Assembly: GCA_949318235.1 (NCBI GenBank)
Contig: OX439129.1
Location: 8,772,349 to 8,836,348 of the forward strand
Origin: Ecdyonurus torrentis
Lineage: Eukaryota > Arthropoda > Insecta > Ephemeroptera > Heptageniidae
Direction: 5' to 3'
DNA: 64,000 nucleotides
Of this stretch, positions 51,016 to 64,000 are shown in pieces. The notes beneath the pieces are model-generated. The model made no database searches and was not told where the DNA came from. It saw only the letters and a program-made list of their open reading frames with translations. Numbering within the stretch: position 1 is the stretch's first letter; each line of letters opens with the position of its first letter. The position numbers were made by a program, and so were the translations under genes.

Positions 51016-52049
51016 AATAAAAAATTTAATTTGATTTCATTTTGAGACTTTTATGAAAAATATTTTGAATTTACATAATAGCTTAACTTCTATGAATGAA
51101 ATTATTAAGTTTACTATACTCGTATTTTACTTATTACACGGTATTAAATTGTTCATTTTTTTTTAAATATTATATAATTGCACCAATTTAGTTACAAATT
51201 TTTTTATAAAATTTTCATAAATATCCACACATATTATTATATTTCACAATAATTATCCTTTATGTAGAACGCATTAGGCTTTATGCTTTATTATATAAAC
51301 ATATTAATTTGCATTGTGATTGATGATGTATTGAATTGATTATAAGTAATCGTATATGACTCACAGTAATTTTCTCACTAACACGCTGACCGCTCTATTT
51401 ATAGTCATATCATTACAAAACATATATTATGGGAAAATACTAAATTAATTAACCCATATATTAATTAAAAAAGGTTTTGTAGTAGAAGAAAAAAGAACTT
51501 ATGTGTAAACATACGATATTCAGTACAAACTTCGAAGTTTAATCTTTAGTAATCTTGATAATTGAAAAGCAAAATTTTCTGTTATCATTATATTTATAAT
51601 GTTTTGTAGATTTGATTATCACATTTATGGCATCACAAGCAACACGCACAATCTCTACTGTTGAGTCCAAAGTATCTGGAAAATCCCTTTGAATTATCAA
51701 AAAACACAATATATATAATATAAAAAAATAGATTAAATGATAGTTAAAAAGTACAAAATTAAAATCACACATCTTACTAAACACACGTGGGTTATTTTAG
51801 TATGAAAAAATGAGATAAAAAAATTGTAGAGTTCAAAGTTTTGCGTAACTTTTTTTTTATCATCTAATGCATTTTATATCAATTTTTATAGGCTTAGCGA
51901 AGGACTATAAGGTGGGATCCGCGAAACAGTTTAGTTGCATTTTGTCTTAAGAGCTCTTACTGAGTGGTATATAGCTCTAAGGCATCTGCTAAAATAATAT
52001 TACCTATATAAGATTTCACTATAGACAGTTGATGTGGAGAGAGATCATT
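51016..52049. other. Upstream region of the SLC26 gene
   Basis: Besides the exon-like fragment at 51539-51710, no feature is seen. The last 150 bp before 52050 are moderately complex and probably hold the promoter. Confidence 0.4.
51539..51710 (-). pseudogene. Exon-like fragment of unknown gene
   Basis: On the minus strand, after a possible 3' splice site (GGATTTTCCAG), the frame reads DTLDSTVEIVRVACDAINVI and ends with a stop at 51539. Its composition is protein-like in an AT-rich region. It lies about 500 bp upstream, on the same strand, of the fragment at 50885-51015, so they may belong together. No homology recognised. Confidence 0.3.
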
Positions 52050-52110
52050 TCAGTTTAGACAGTCGTGGTGAGCGGATTTATCCAGATTTACTTTCAATTT
52101 AGTTTGCTTG
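52050..52110 (+). promoter_or_regulatory. Initiator and 5' UTR exon of the SLC26 gene
   Basis: TCAGTT (52050-52055) matches the arthropod initiator, with the start near 52052. The leader ends at GCTTG|GTGAGT (5' splice site at 52111). The matching 3' splice site TTTGTCTAG ends at 52829, 23 bp before the start codon. No TATA box is evident. Confidence 0.55.
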
Positions 52111-52852
52111 GTGAGTTTGATTTTTATTATTTAAAAAAAAAGTTTGAAAATTTTATTGTTGATACATTACTTTAATTAAATTAACGAATTTCAATTGAAA
52201 TGATTTTGTTTTATTATACACAACAGAATAAGTGATTCGATAAGATTGTTTGGCGGATCATTTAGTTTTTTTTTTTTTTTTTTTCTTTCCCCTATCTCAT
52301 TGGTATATTATTATCTTTATATTAGAGGTTGCATCATTATCAAATTGTTTTTATATCGATCGATAGAATAATATCAAGTTAATTATTTTCTATTTAGGTA
52401 CAAAAAGTAAATTAAGGTGCACTTTATTTGAAAGTAAATGATATGACCAATAAATCTATATTTTAAAGTATTGCGTATATATAGACATTGAAACAATCAT
52501 TGATTTGCACTCAAGTTGAGCTCAATGATGTCTCGGATTGTAAAACATTTTTACCTAACTCGTTGTTAAAGTATTACCTTGTTTCTTGCATGATATGCTT
52601 TTATTTTAGTTAAAATTATTTTGACTCTTGCGTTTGATAATATTTTTTGAACATACAGTTTTATAAAAATACATGAATATTTTATATTCTTATCATGTAA
52701 AATTGTGTGATAATGAGGTTTATTGATAGCACGAGAGGAAGTTCAACGGAAAGATCATTTCCGATCAAAAAAGCCTTGAAGAGTGTACTTCAAATATTAA
52801 TACACATATTTTATTTGTTATTTGTCTAGACTTGAAAAAAAAAAGCTTCAAA

Positions 52853-55800
52853 ATGCCTGTGATTCCTCGCACTGAATTGTTCATGCGATTTTTGAAACAA
52901 CGCGTGCCTATCATCGCTTGGTTACCAGATTATGATCGTAATAAGCTCATCTGTGACGCGATTGCTGGAATTACTGTCGGTCTCACCGTCATTCCTCAGG
53001 CTCTCGCGTATTCCACCCTTGCGGGTCTAGAACCTCAGGTAATTAATTGTGAAAATTTTACTTTAAAAATATAAATTGTATTAGTATTATTATTATTATT
53101 TAATATAATTACTAACTAATTTCTATATTTTATAGTATGGATTGTATTCTGCATTTATGGGTTGCTTCATGTATATTATATTTGGAGGCTGCAAAGACAT
53201 CACCATCGGCCCTACTGCTCTTATGTCGCTTATGACCTATGACCAAGTACGGGGAAGAAATCAAGATTTTGCCGTTTTACTTTGTTTTTTAACTGGGTGC
53301 GTTCAAATGCTGTTTGGAATTCTTAATCTTGGTAAGAAAATGTCTTATTTTATGCATAAATTTATTATTAAACGTATTATTGGTATTTTTAAATTGACGT
53401 GAATATTTCTGACTTTTTAATTTTATTTATATTTGTCATTTCAGGCGTACTTCTAGATTTTATATCAATGCCTGTTAGTATTGGGTTCACATCCGCTACG
53501 TCAGTTATTATTATCGTATCGCAACTAAAAGGCTTACTTGGACTTAAATTTACATCGGACTCGTTCATTGATAATATAAGTAAAGTCGTTGTGAACGTCC
53601 CAAATATAAAACCTATAGACGCAGCTTTAGGATTTGCTTGCATTCTCATTCTTCTTTTATTCAGAGTAAGTTTTACTATATTATTATCATTATTTTTAAG
53701 CATACAATTAATTCTTTATCGTATTGAAATCATATTGAGTTTATTAATTAATTGTAATTTTTATTTTATAGCAAATGAATAACATCAAAATTAACGTACC
53801 AAAAGGCAAAGCAGGTACACATAAAAGAATATTAAAGAAGACAATTTGGCTTATTTCAACATCAAGAAATATTGTAGTGGTCGTCTTTTGCTCGCTCATG
53901 GCTTACGCGTTTGAAACTATTGGAAATGGTTCACCTTTCCAATTAATCGGTACGTTAAAAATAAAAAAAAAATTTTTTAATTATTATTTTTAATGTACTG
54001 ACGTAGATATTTTAATTTTCAATTGTTTGTGAATAGGCACTGTACAAGCTGGGTTACCAAACATTGGACTCCCTCCATTCAGTACTAATATTGGAGACAA
54101 ACATTATAATTTCGTGGAAATGTGTCAAGAACTTGGATCTTCGGTGATTTTAGTTCCAGTCATTGCCATTCTTGGGAACGTGGCTATTGCAAAAACATTC
54201 TGTGAGTATTATTTATACTTTTAAAGAAATTAATTTCTGTTTTCAATTTAATTATGTGGTCTCAATGAACTTTGTAGGTTAATAAAGTTTCCCATTCTTA
54301 CAAATTTTTTTAATTCGCAGCTTCTGGAGATTCAGTTGATGCTACTCAAGAAATGATTGGTCTAGGAATTTCAAATTTGGCTGCTTCTTTGACTTCTGCA
54401 TACCCTGTTGATGGCTCCTTCTCTCGAAGTGCTGTAAATCGTGCTAGTGGAGTTAAAACTCCAATGGGAGGACTTTATACTGGTGAGTTAAACATCCAAA
54501 TAAAATATTGATAACTATAATATAGAATAACAAAATGTGATTTATGACTTACAATATGTATTTTTTTTCTAGGTGTTTTGGTATTGCTGTCTCTTAGTTT
54601 ATTGACTCCGTACTTTTACTTCATTCCCAAGGCTACATTAGCAGCAGTAATCATCAGTGCCGTCATATTTATGATTGAATATCAAGTATTGACACCAATG
54701 TGGAGATCAAGTAGTAAGTATTCCTCGTTTAACCTCGTCACAACCCTGTAATCATAAACTCATTATTTGTTTTATATTGTTTTTATAGAGAAAGATCTTA
54801 TACCAACATTCGCAACTTTCACTGTGTGTCTTGTAAAAGGTGTTGAATATGGGATTTTAACTGGAGTGGCAATCAATATTGTTATGCTCTTATATCCATC
54901 TGCTAGACCTTCGGTTAAAGTACAAAAAACTTCGGTAAGTTATCAATGGATTAAATTTTATTGGTTTTAGTATTTTATTCACTATACTAAAGATTTATTT
55001 CTTTTTTGCAGACTAAGTCAGGCCTGGACTATTTAAGAGTTACCCCTGGCAACAGCCTTTACTTCCCTGCAATTGACTTCATTCGCACGACTGTGGGACG
55101 TGCTGGTGTCCGTGAGGGTTGCAGTCAGTCAGCAGTTGTCGTCGATTGTCGTTTCGTTCTCGGAGCTGACTTTACCGCTGCTAAGGTAAAAAGAGTACCG
55201 AGTTAATTATTTAGTTAACTTATAATAAATATATATATGTGCGTGTGTAATCGAGATGTTTTAACGTAATTTTTTTTCTTTTTCACAGGGAATCGCAGCT
55301 TTACTACAAGATTTCAAGATGAGAAATCAACCTATTTATTTCTTCAATTTAGATCCAAGTGTCGTATCTGTTTTTAAAGGAGCTAGTATGGAGGAGTTCA
55401 TTAATTTTTGTGATGAAGATGAATTAGAAAATTATTTAATTGCTGGTGAGTTAATGCATATTATTTTGAGATCACAGGTAACATCAGAAAAAACAAAACT
55501 TTTATTATTATTATTATTTTTTGTGCGTGTATTTGCATGTTTAAACAAATTCTTAATTTAAATTAACTTGAGAAATTTGATGGTAAACTTCAATTTTGTT
55601 TTGCTTGAAAAGTCATAACAACAATTTTGATACGCATGCGATCTATTTCGTGATGTTATTCAAAGTTACCGCGAAGTGATGGTTTTAATTGTGATTGTAA
55701 TGTTGTTTGTTTTGTCTCAATTTCAGCTCATCACTCTGATTTAAGTGCCTCCTCTTCTGAGGATGAAGACTTACAGGAAACTTGCTCTCACCCAAAACAC

Positions 55801-55905
55801 AAACAATTAAATGTTGAGATGAAAGAAATGGCGACGAAAGAAAAACAAAAAGACAGATCAAGTCGTGTCACACTCACTCTATTGCCCTCCAAGGGTGGAC
55901 TTTGA
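52853..55905 (+). CDS. SLC26A11-like sodium-independent sulfate anion transporter, 11 coding exons
   Basis: A plasma- or lysosome-membrane anion (sulfate) transporter of the SLC26/SulP family. Coding exons: 52853-53038, 53136-53331, 53445-53665, 53772-53949, 54037-54201, 54321-54482, 54573-54713, 54789-54934, 55012-55185, 55289-55445 and 55727-55905. Splice sites are GT-AG and phases fit throughout, giving 634 residues (human SLC26A11 has 606). The N-terminal IPQALAYSTLAGLEP and the following YGLYSAFMGCFMYIIFGG are the SLC26 core; TIGPTALMSLMT follows. Multiple membrane helices run to about residue 460, then a cytoplasmic STAS domain (about 470-570, with VVVDCRFVLGADF), then an acidic Ser-rich tail. 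In the sulfate-transporter signature the usual Ser before Lys/Arg is Cys (GGCK). Introns inside the coding region are short (75-281 bp). ATG 52853 is the first in-frame ATG after the splice site. Confidence 0.95.
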
Positions 55906-56291
55906 GCTTTATTCATAACAATTAGGAAATAACAAACTCTCTCTATATAATTATATTTTACATTCAAGTATTATTAGTTCTCTTTTCCTCATATAATTTT
56001 CTAGATTTTTTTTTTTCTTTCTTTTCATTTTAATTTTTAGTGCATAAAATGTGTCATATTTTTTGAAAAATTGAAACCTACTGTATATATTCCGAGAGAA
56101 TTAGGTTTACAAGAGTTTAAAAAGCACTTTGTTTCATAACTATTTTTCATTCGTTCATCTTATAACCGAGAAAATCTTATTATATACCGATGTTTAGTTT
56201 TTAGTTATTTTAATATAAGAGACTCATTTTTTTGTGAATGTTTATAAAACTGATGCTGTGATTTTGTTTGTATGTGTGCGTGCATCGTGTT

Positions 56292-56412
56292 ATGGACTGT
56301 TCACAATGAAGCGTAAAATCACGTAACTCTTACGTCAAGATACGACAATCAATGTTATTTGTTTTCTTACGTGAAAGTTACGTGAATTTACGCGTCATTG
56401 TGAACAGCCCAT
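56292..56412. repeat. Short inverted-repeat MITE (121 bp) in the SLC26 3' flank
   Basis: Ends ATGGACTGTTCACAATGA and TCATTGTGAACAGCCCAT, with arms of about 45 bp containing TCACGTAAC blocks. It lies between the SLC26 stop and the candidate poly(A) signal at 56531, so it may be transcribed in the 3' UTR. Confidence 0.65.
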
Positions 56413-56530
56413 ATGGATGACAATTTTATATTACGATATTTTTTAAGATCTTGCCATGTAAAAATATGTTACTTAATTAAATATTATTAACTTGTAAAAA
56501 TGTTATGTCACAAATTATATAATAATGTCG

Positions 56531-56536
56531 AATAAA
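56531..56536 (+). terminator. Candidate poly(A) signal of the SLC26 gene
   Basis: AATAAA about 625 bp past the stop codon. Other signals may be used, so the choice is uncertain. Confidence 0.35.
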
Positions 56537-56539
56537 TTT

Positions 56540-60430
<3,891 letters not shown>

Positions 60431-60436
60431 TTTATT
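60431..60436 (-). terminator. Candidate poly(A) signal of the coiled-coil gene
   Basis: AATAAA on the minus strand, about 115 bp past the stop codon at 60550. Confidence 0.4.
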
Positions 60437-60549
60437 TTTATACATAATTTTGTGTTAAATCAGTTTAAGATAATATTCTAAAAAAAATGTTAATGCTATA
60501 TTATAATGTACAAGTCTATAAACAATACACTATGGCCTTTTTTTTTTCT

Positions 60550-63500
60550 TTAGTAAAGACCTGAGGGTAAATCTGTTAATCTTCCTGCTGAACTTGGTAC
60601 AGAAGCTGTACGACTTGCAGATCCAGATTGACATTGTAAAACTGTTTTCATCTGTCCAGAATACATACCTGCATTTGCATGTCCACGTTTAATAAATGGT
60701 GCTTTATAATGACTTGGTGGACTTGGTTCATGTTGTGAAATAAACAATGCACTTCCTGACATGGCACTACTTGCACCATCTGGTGGATATCTTTGATCTG
60801 CATATCTTGGAAAACCTGTACGATAATCTAAATTTGGTGATTGTGATTGTTGTGAGGTTTCCCATCTTACGTGTGTTACAATATCAACCATTGCATTTAT
60901 ACCCTCATCAATACGTTCAAGACTTTTAGATTTAATTTTAGATGGTGTTGATGTAGATTCAGTTAATGATTCATGATGATTATGAGTAATATAAAATAAA
61001 CCATTTAAATTTTCAGCTGGTGGTGGTACTGAATCATTAATAAATGCATTTCTTTGTTGAAATGATTCACTTCTATGAACTGGTATTACATTTGTATTAT
61101 TTGTTTCTCTTCTGATCATAGGACGATTACCATATACGTAACGTGGTGGTTGTTCTGTGCCTGGATCTCTTGAAGCACTCAGTAATGAATCTGAGTCACT
61201 TGTATCACTGGGAGTTTCTTCATCAAAGAAGAGAACACCAGAAGCACCGTCTCTCATCAGGGCCATCGCACGTGATCGACGTGGAGGTTGAGGCAGACGA
61301 GTTGGAATTATTTCAATTTCTTCTGTCTGAGGGCGTTCAGGACTCATTCTGTTGACGTAATGGTCATCGGGTGTACGTTGGCGAGGTCTGCGGGCTCTGG
61401 GAATTAAATAAATCAACGAATAAATAAATAATCTTGTAATAACTATATCGTTCATAAGACTACGTAATTAATGTAATTAATAATGCTAAAATTAAAGCTA
61501 CATATATTTCGCGGTTGCGCGCTTTATTTGCAGTAAGGTGTATCTTATATAACAGTAATGTCCATTGTTTTAAACAAAACAGGAAATAATAAAACAATGT
61601 TCCACTGTGGTTTTTTGTTGTATAATCTTTTCAAACATAAATTTAAAAGAATTATTTTTATTATTAAATATAACAATATCGTATCGTATTAAAACAGTTG
61701 ATTAAAGTAAAAGTTTGGAGGGGGGAAGTATAACCATTAATTATAAACGCTTCTTCGTTGAATTTACGCTTTAATACATCTTTAAGTTCAATGGTATATT
61801 GTTGTGCACAAAAATAAAGTTTAAAATAATAAAGTACAATTCTTGCAATGAACTTGCATTTGGCTGAACAAATATATGCTTTCGTAATTAACAATTAATT
61901 AAAGACATTATTACTTTTGATTGGTGAATTAATGCTTAAAAAATGCACATTCTCATGAAATTTACAAAATGTAAGATTCAGATTCAAATAGGCTTTATTG
62001 CAAAAACATCTTCGCCCCTGAAAATGTGTTCTTTATGCAACCTGAACTACATAAAGGACACACAATTTGCCTAACCTACAGGATAGAAAGAAAATCACAC
62101 CAAAGCACGCGTCAGGTTAATTTATTATAATTTATATAATAAAAATTATTTTAAGTTATCATTATTATTTTTTGGTCAAGGTGCTGGATATGAAGACCTA
62201 GTAAGTATAGCGTACAAAGAGAGCTTAAATTAATTAGAGTAAATTTATTAATTTATTTGAATTTTATTTTATATAGTTAAAACAATAATGCTACCAAATC
62301 AGCGTTAATAATCGAGACTATCGAGAGTTAAATGAACACACAGTGTGCGTGTGTATGCCCTTGTCTCAAAGGTTGTGAATTATGTTATCTTTTTAAGCCA
62401 CGCGTCCCCAACTAATTAGCAATGTCATCATAGTGTTGAGATTTGCTGGTGAAATTTTCAATCTAGTGATATAACAAGATTTTAAAAGGATCCTTAAATG
62501 TTTTAGAGTTAAGTGTAATTTTTAGGCCAATAAATTCTGTGAGATGTTGTGTTAACATAGAAGCCAAATTTTTAATATGCGGGGAGAAAAACACGTTTTT
62601 ATAGCGTCGCGATAGTTATTGTACTGAAGTTATATTATAATGTAATGTGGATATAATAATACTGTGTTGTGTTTCATATTTTACCCTTACCTTATCCTCT
62701 CTTGCTCCTCGAGTTTCTCCCTCTGGTCCTGCGCTCTTGCCTCAGTCTCGGCGTCATTAATTATATTCCTCAACTCCTCAATCACCTCTTCAATAGTGGT
62801 TTCCTCCTCGTCTTCACTGTCCTGCTGGTCAACGCTGGTCTCTCTCAGAGGTGCGGCCTCCACCACAACTTCACATACATCACGCTCAGTGCGTCCTCGG
62901 CGTGCCATCGTAGGCGATCCTCCACCCTCCTCCCCACTACTAGGCTGATCTGACGAGCTTATACCCTCATCTTCAGGAGTAGAACCCATCTTTGAACCAG
63001 CCAATTTATGTGAAGTTACATTTGTTATAATTTGATGTCGGTGTTGGTTGTTTAGTTCATCTTCCAATTCACTACAACGTTCTTTTAGACATCTCTCTAA
63101 TGATAATAGAACTCCTTTTTCTTCTTGTAGAATCTATAAAAAAAATAGACAAAATATTAAAATATATGCTTACGAAAGCATAACTTTTAATTGATCATTA
63201 TTACATATAATTCTGTTATCTTCATTAATGATAACACCTCTTATCATTTTGCAATGTCAAGATAATTTCATAAGAATAAAAAAAATTGTTATCAGACATT
63301 GTTCTACTTTATTTATTTTATAATAGTGACTCATATTATGTAGATTACTGTGTACCCTAATGTTTATCAGAGAGACGATTCTAGTGATACGTTTTTAAGG
63401 TTAGTGAGAACGTCATTTTATTATTCTCAAACCACTCTGCTACACGTCATTATATCGAGAAGGTGGGAAGAAGGTGTGTGTGATCATACCTGCATCCTTC

Positions 63501-63654
63501 GCTCCAATAAAGTAGCTTTGTCTTTGAGGGCGTTTGCTTCACGTTCTGCAGCTTCTGCCTTGGACTGAAGGGCTTGTACGTCTACGTAACCGTGTTCCCA
63601 GCGAGCCAACTCTGAGCGAACTTCCTCCGCAGCACTCGCACTAGCAGGGACAGC
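60550..63654 (-). CDS. Coiled-coil protein of unknown family, C-terminal part (partial, 3 exons seen)
   Basis: Exons in order of translation: 63654-63490, 63133-62691 and 61396-60550, with GT-AG borders and matching phases. Together they give at least 484 residues. The gene continues upstream beyond the window, because the exon at 63654 starts with a 3' splice site. The first two exons encode a charged heptad-rich coiled coil (for example LQSKAEAAEREANALKDKA, then ILQEEKGVLLSLERCLKER). An acidic, Ser-rich linker (SSSDQPSSGEEGGG, DSEDEEETTIEE) and a short second coiled coil (EARAQDQREKLEEQERIR) follow. The last 280 residues are disordered, rich in Pro, Ser and Arg, with a conserved-looking SLERIDEGINAMVDIVTHV helix. 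No enzyme motif or membrane segment is visible. Likely a cytoskeletal or scaffold protein, but I cannot name it. Confidence 0.8.
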
Positions 63655-64000
63655 CTGAGGAACAAAATTAATAATTTTATTTCAAAATTAAACTACATTC
63701 ACAATTTTAAACAATATTCCTTTTTTATATTTTATGAGTCCTTAGTTCTAACTACTACCCATGGCCTTTTTATTATTATTATTATTATATATTCCTTTAA
63801 ATTTAACTATATTTTGCAACCGCTAAGTATAAAATTTAAATATCCTTCCGAATCTTTTACTTTTAAAACTCATAAAACTCAAATTTTAAAGGTAAAAAAA
63901 AACAAAAAAAAAAACAACAATAAAGCTATTCATTTAATATTATATCAAATGCAAAAACAACATAAGACACATTTTTATATAAAATTATAATTACAATCCA
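63655..64000 (-). other. Intron of the coiled-coil gene, to the end of the window
   Basis: AT-rich, non-coding. The 3' splice site (TTTGTTCCTCAG on the minus strand) adjoins 63654. No further exon is seen before position 64000. Confidence 0.7.

Overview
The window looks like AT-rich nuclear DNA of an arthropod, most likely an insect. Every protein-coding gene is split by GT-AG introns. The actin is of the insect cytoplasmic (Act5C-like) type, promoter starts carry the TCAGT initiator, and much of the rest is microsatellite, homopolymer or short transposon. I cannot name the order or species.

Layout. 1-24.3 kb: no convincing gene. It is AT-rich DNA with long simple repeats, including a ~600 bp TTTC array, two TTAA-flanked inverted-repeat elements (771-1833 and 13673-14071), and a few GC-richer islets that look regulatory or exon-like. 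24.3-27.8 kb: a complete cytoplasmic actin gene (+), four coding exons and 376 aa, behind a promoter region with two identical CArG boxes. 28.9-41 kb: the minus-strand F8A/HAP40 orthologue (huntingtin-associated protein 40), seven coding exons and about 308 aa. Its large introns are crowded with foldback elements and MITEs, including a non-autonomous hAT with a perfect 8-bp target duplication. 42.06-47.26 kb: a Ty3/gypsy LTR retrotransposon, apparently very recent, with identical 245-bp LTRs and a GTTAT duplication. Its gag and pol frames are split at a seven-G run. It sits inside an older dispersed repeat that has relatives at 8.7-9.0 kb and 50.9-51.0 kb. 47.3-52 kb: mostly intergenic, with three minus-strand exon-like fragments. 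One of them (48635-48695) has the right phase to be a distal first coding exon of F8A. 52.05-56.5 kb: a compact SLC26A11-like sulfate/anion transporter (+), eleven coding exons and 634 aa. 60.5-64 kb: the 3' end of a minus-strand coiled-coil protein gene that I do not recognise and that runs off the window.

The genes do not form an operon or an obvious pathway: actin is cytoskeletal, HAP40 is a TPR-like huntingtin partner, and SLC26 is a membrane anion transporter. The strongest unusual content is the density and nesting of inverted-repeat elements in the F8A introns, and the young retrotransposon that may lie within a long F8A first intron. Exon boundaries were read by eye from splice signals, reading phase and recall of protein families. 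No search or transcript data were available.
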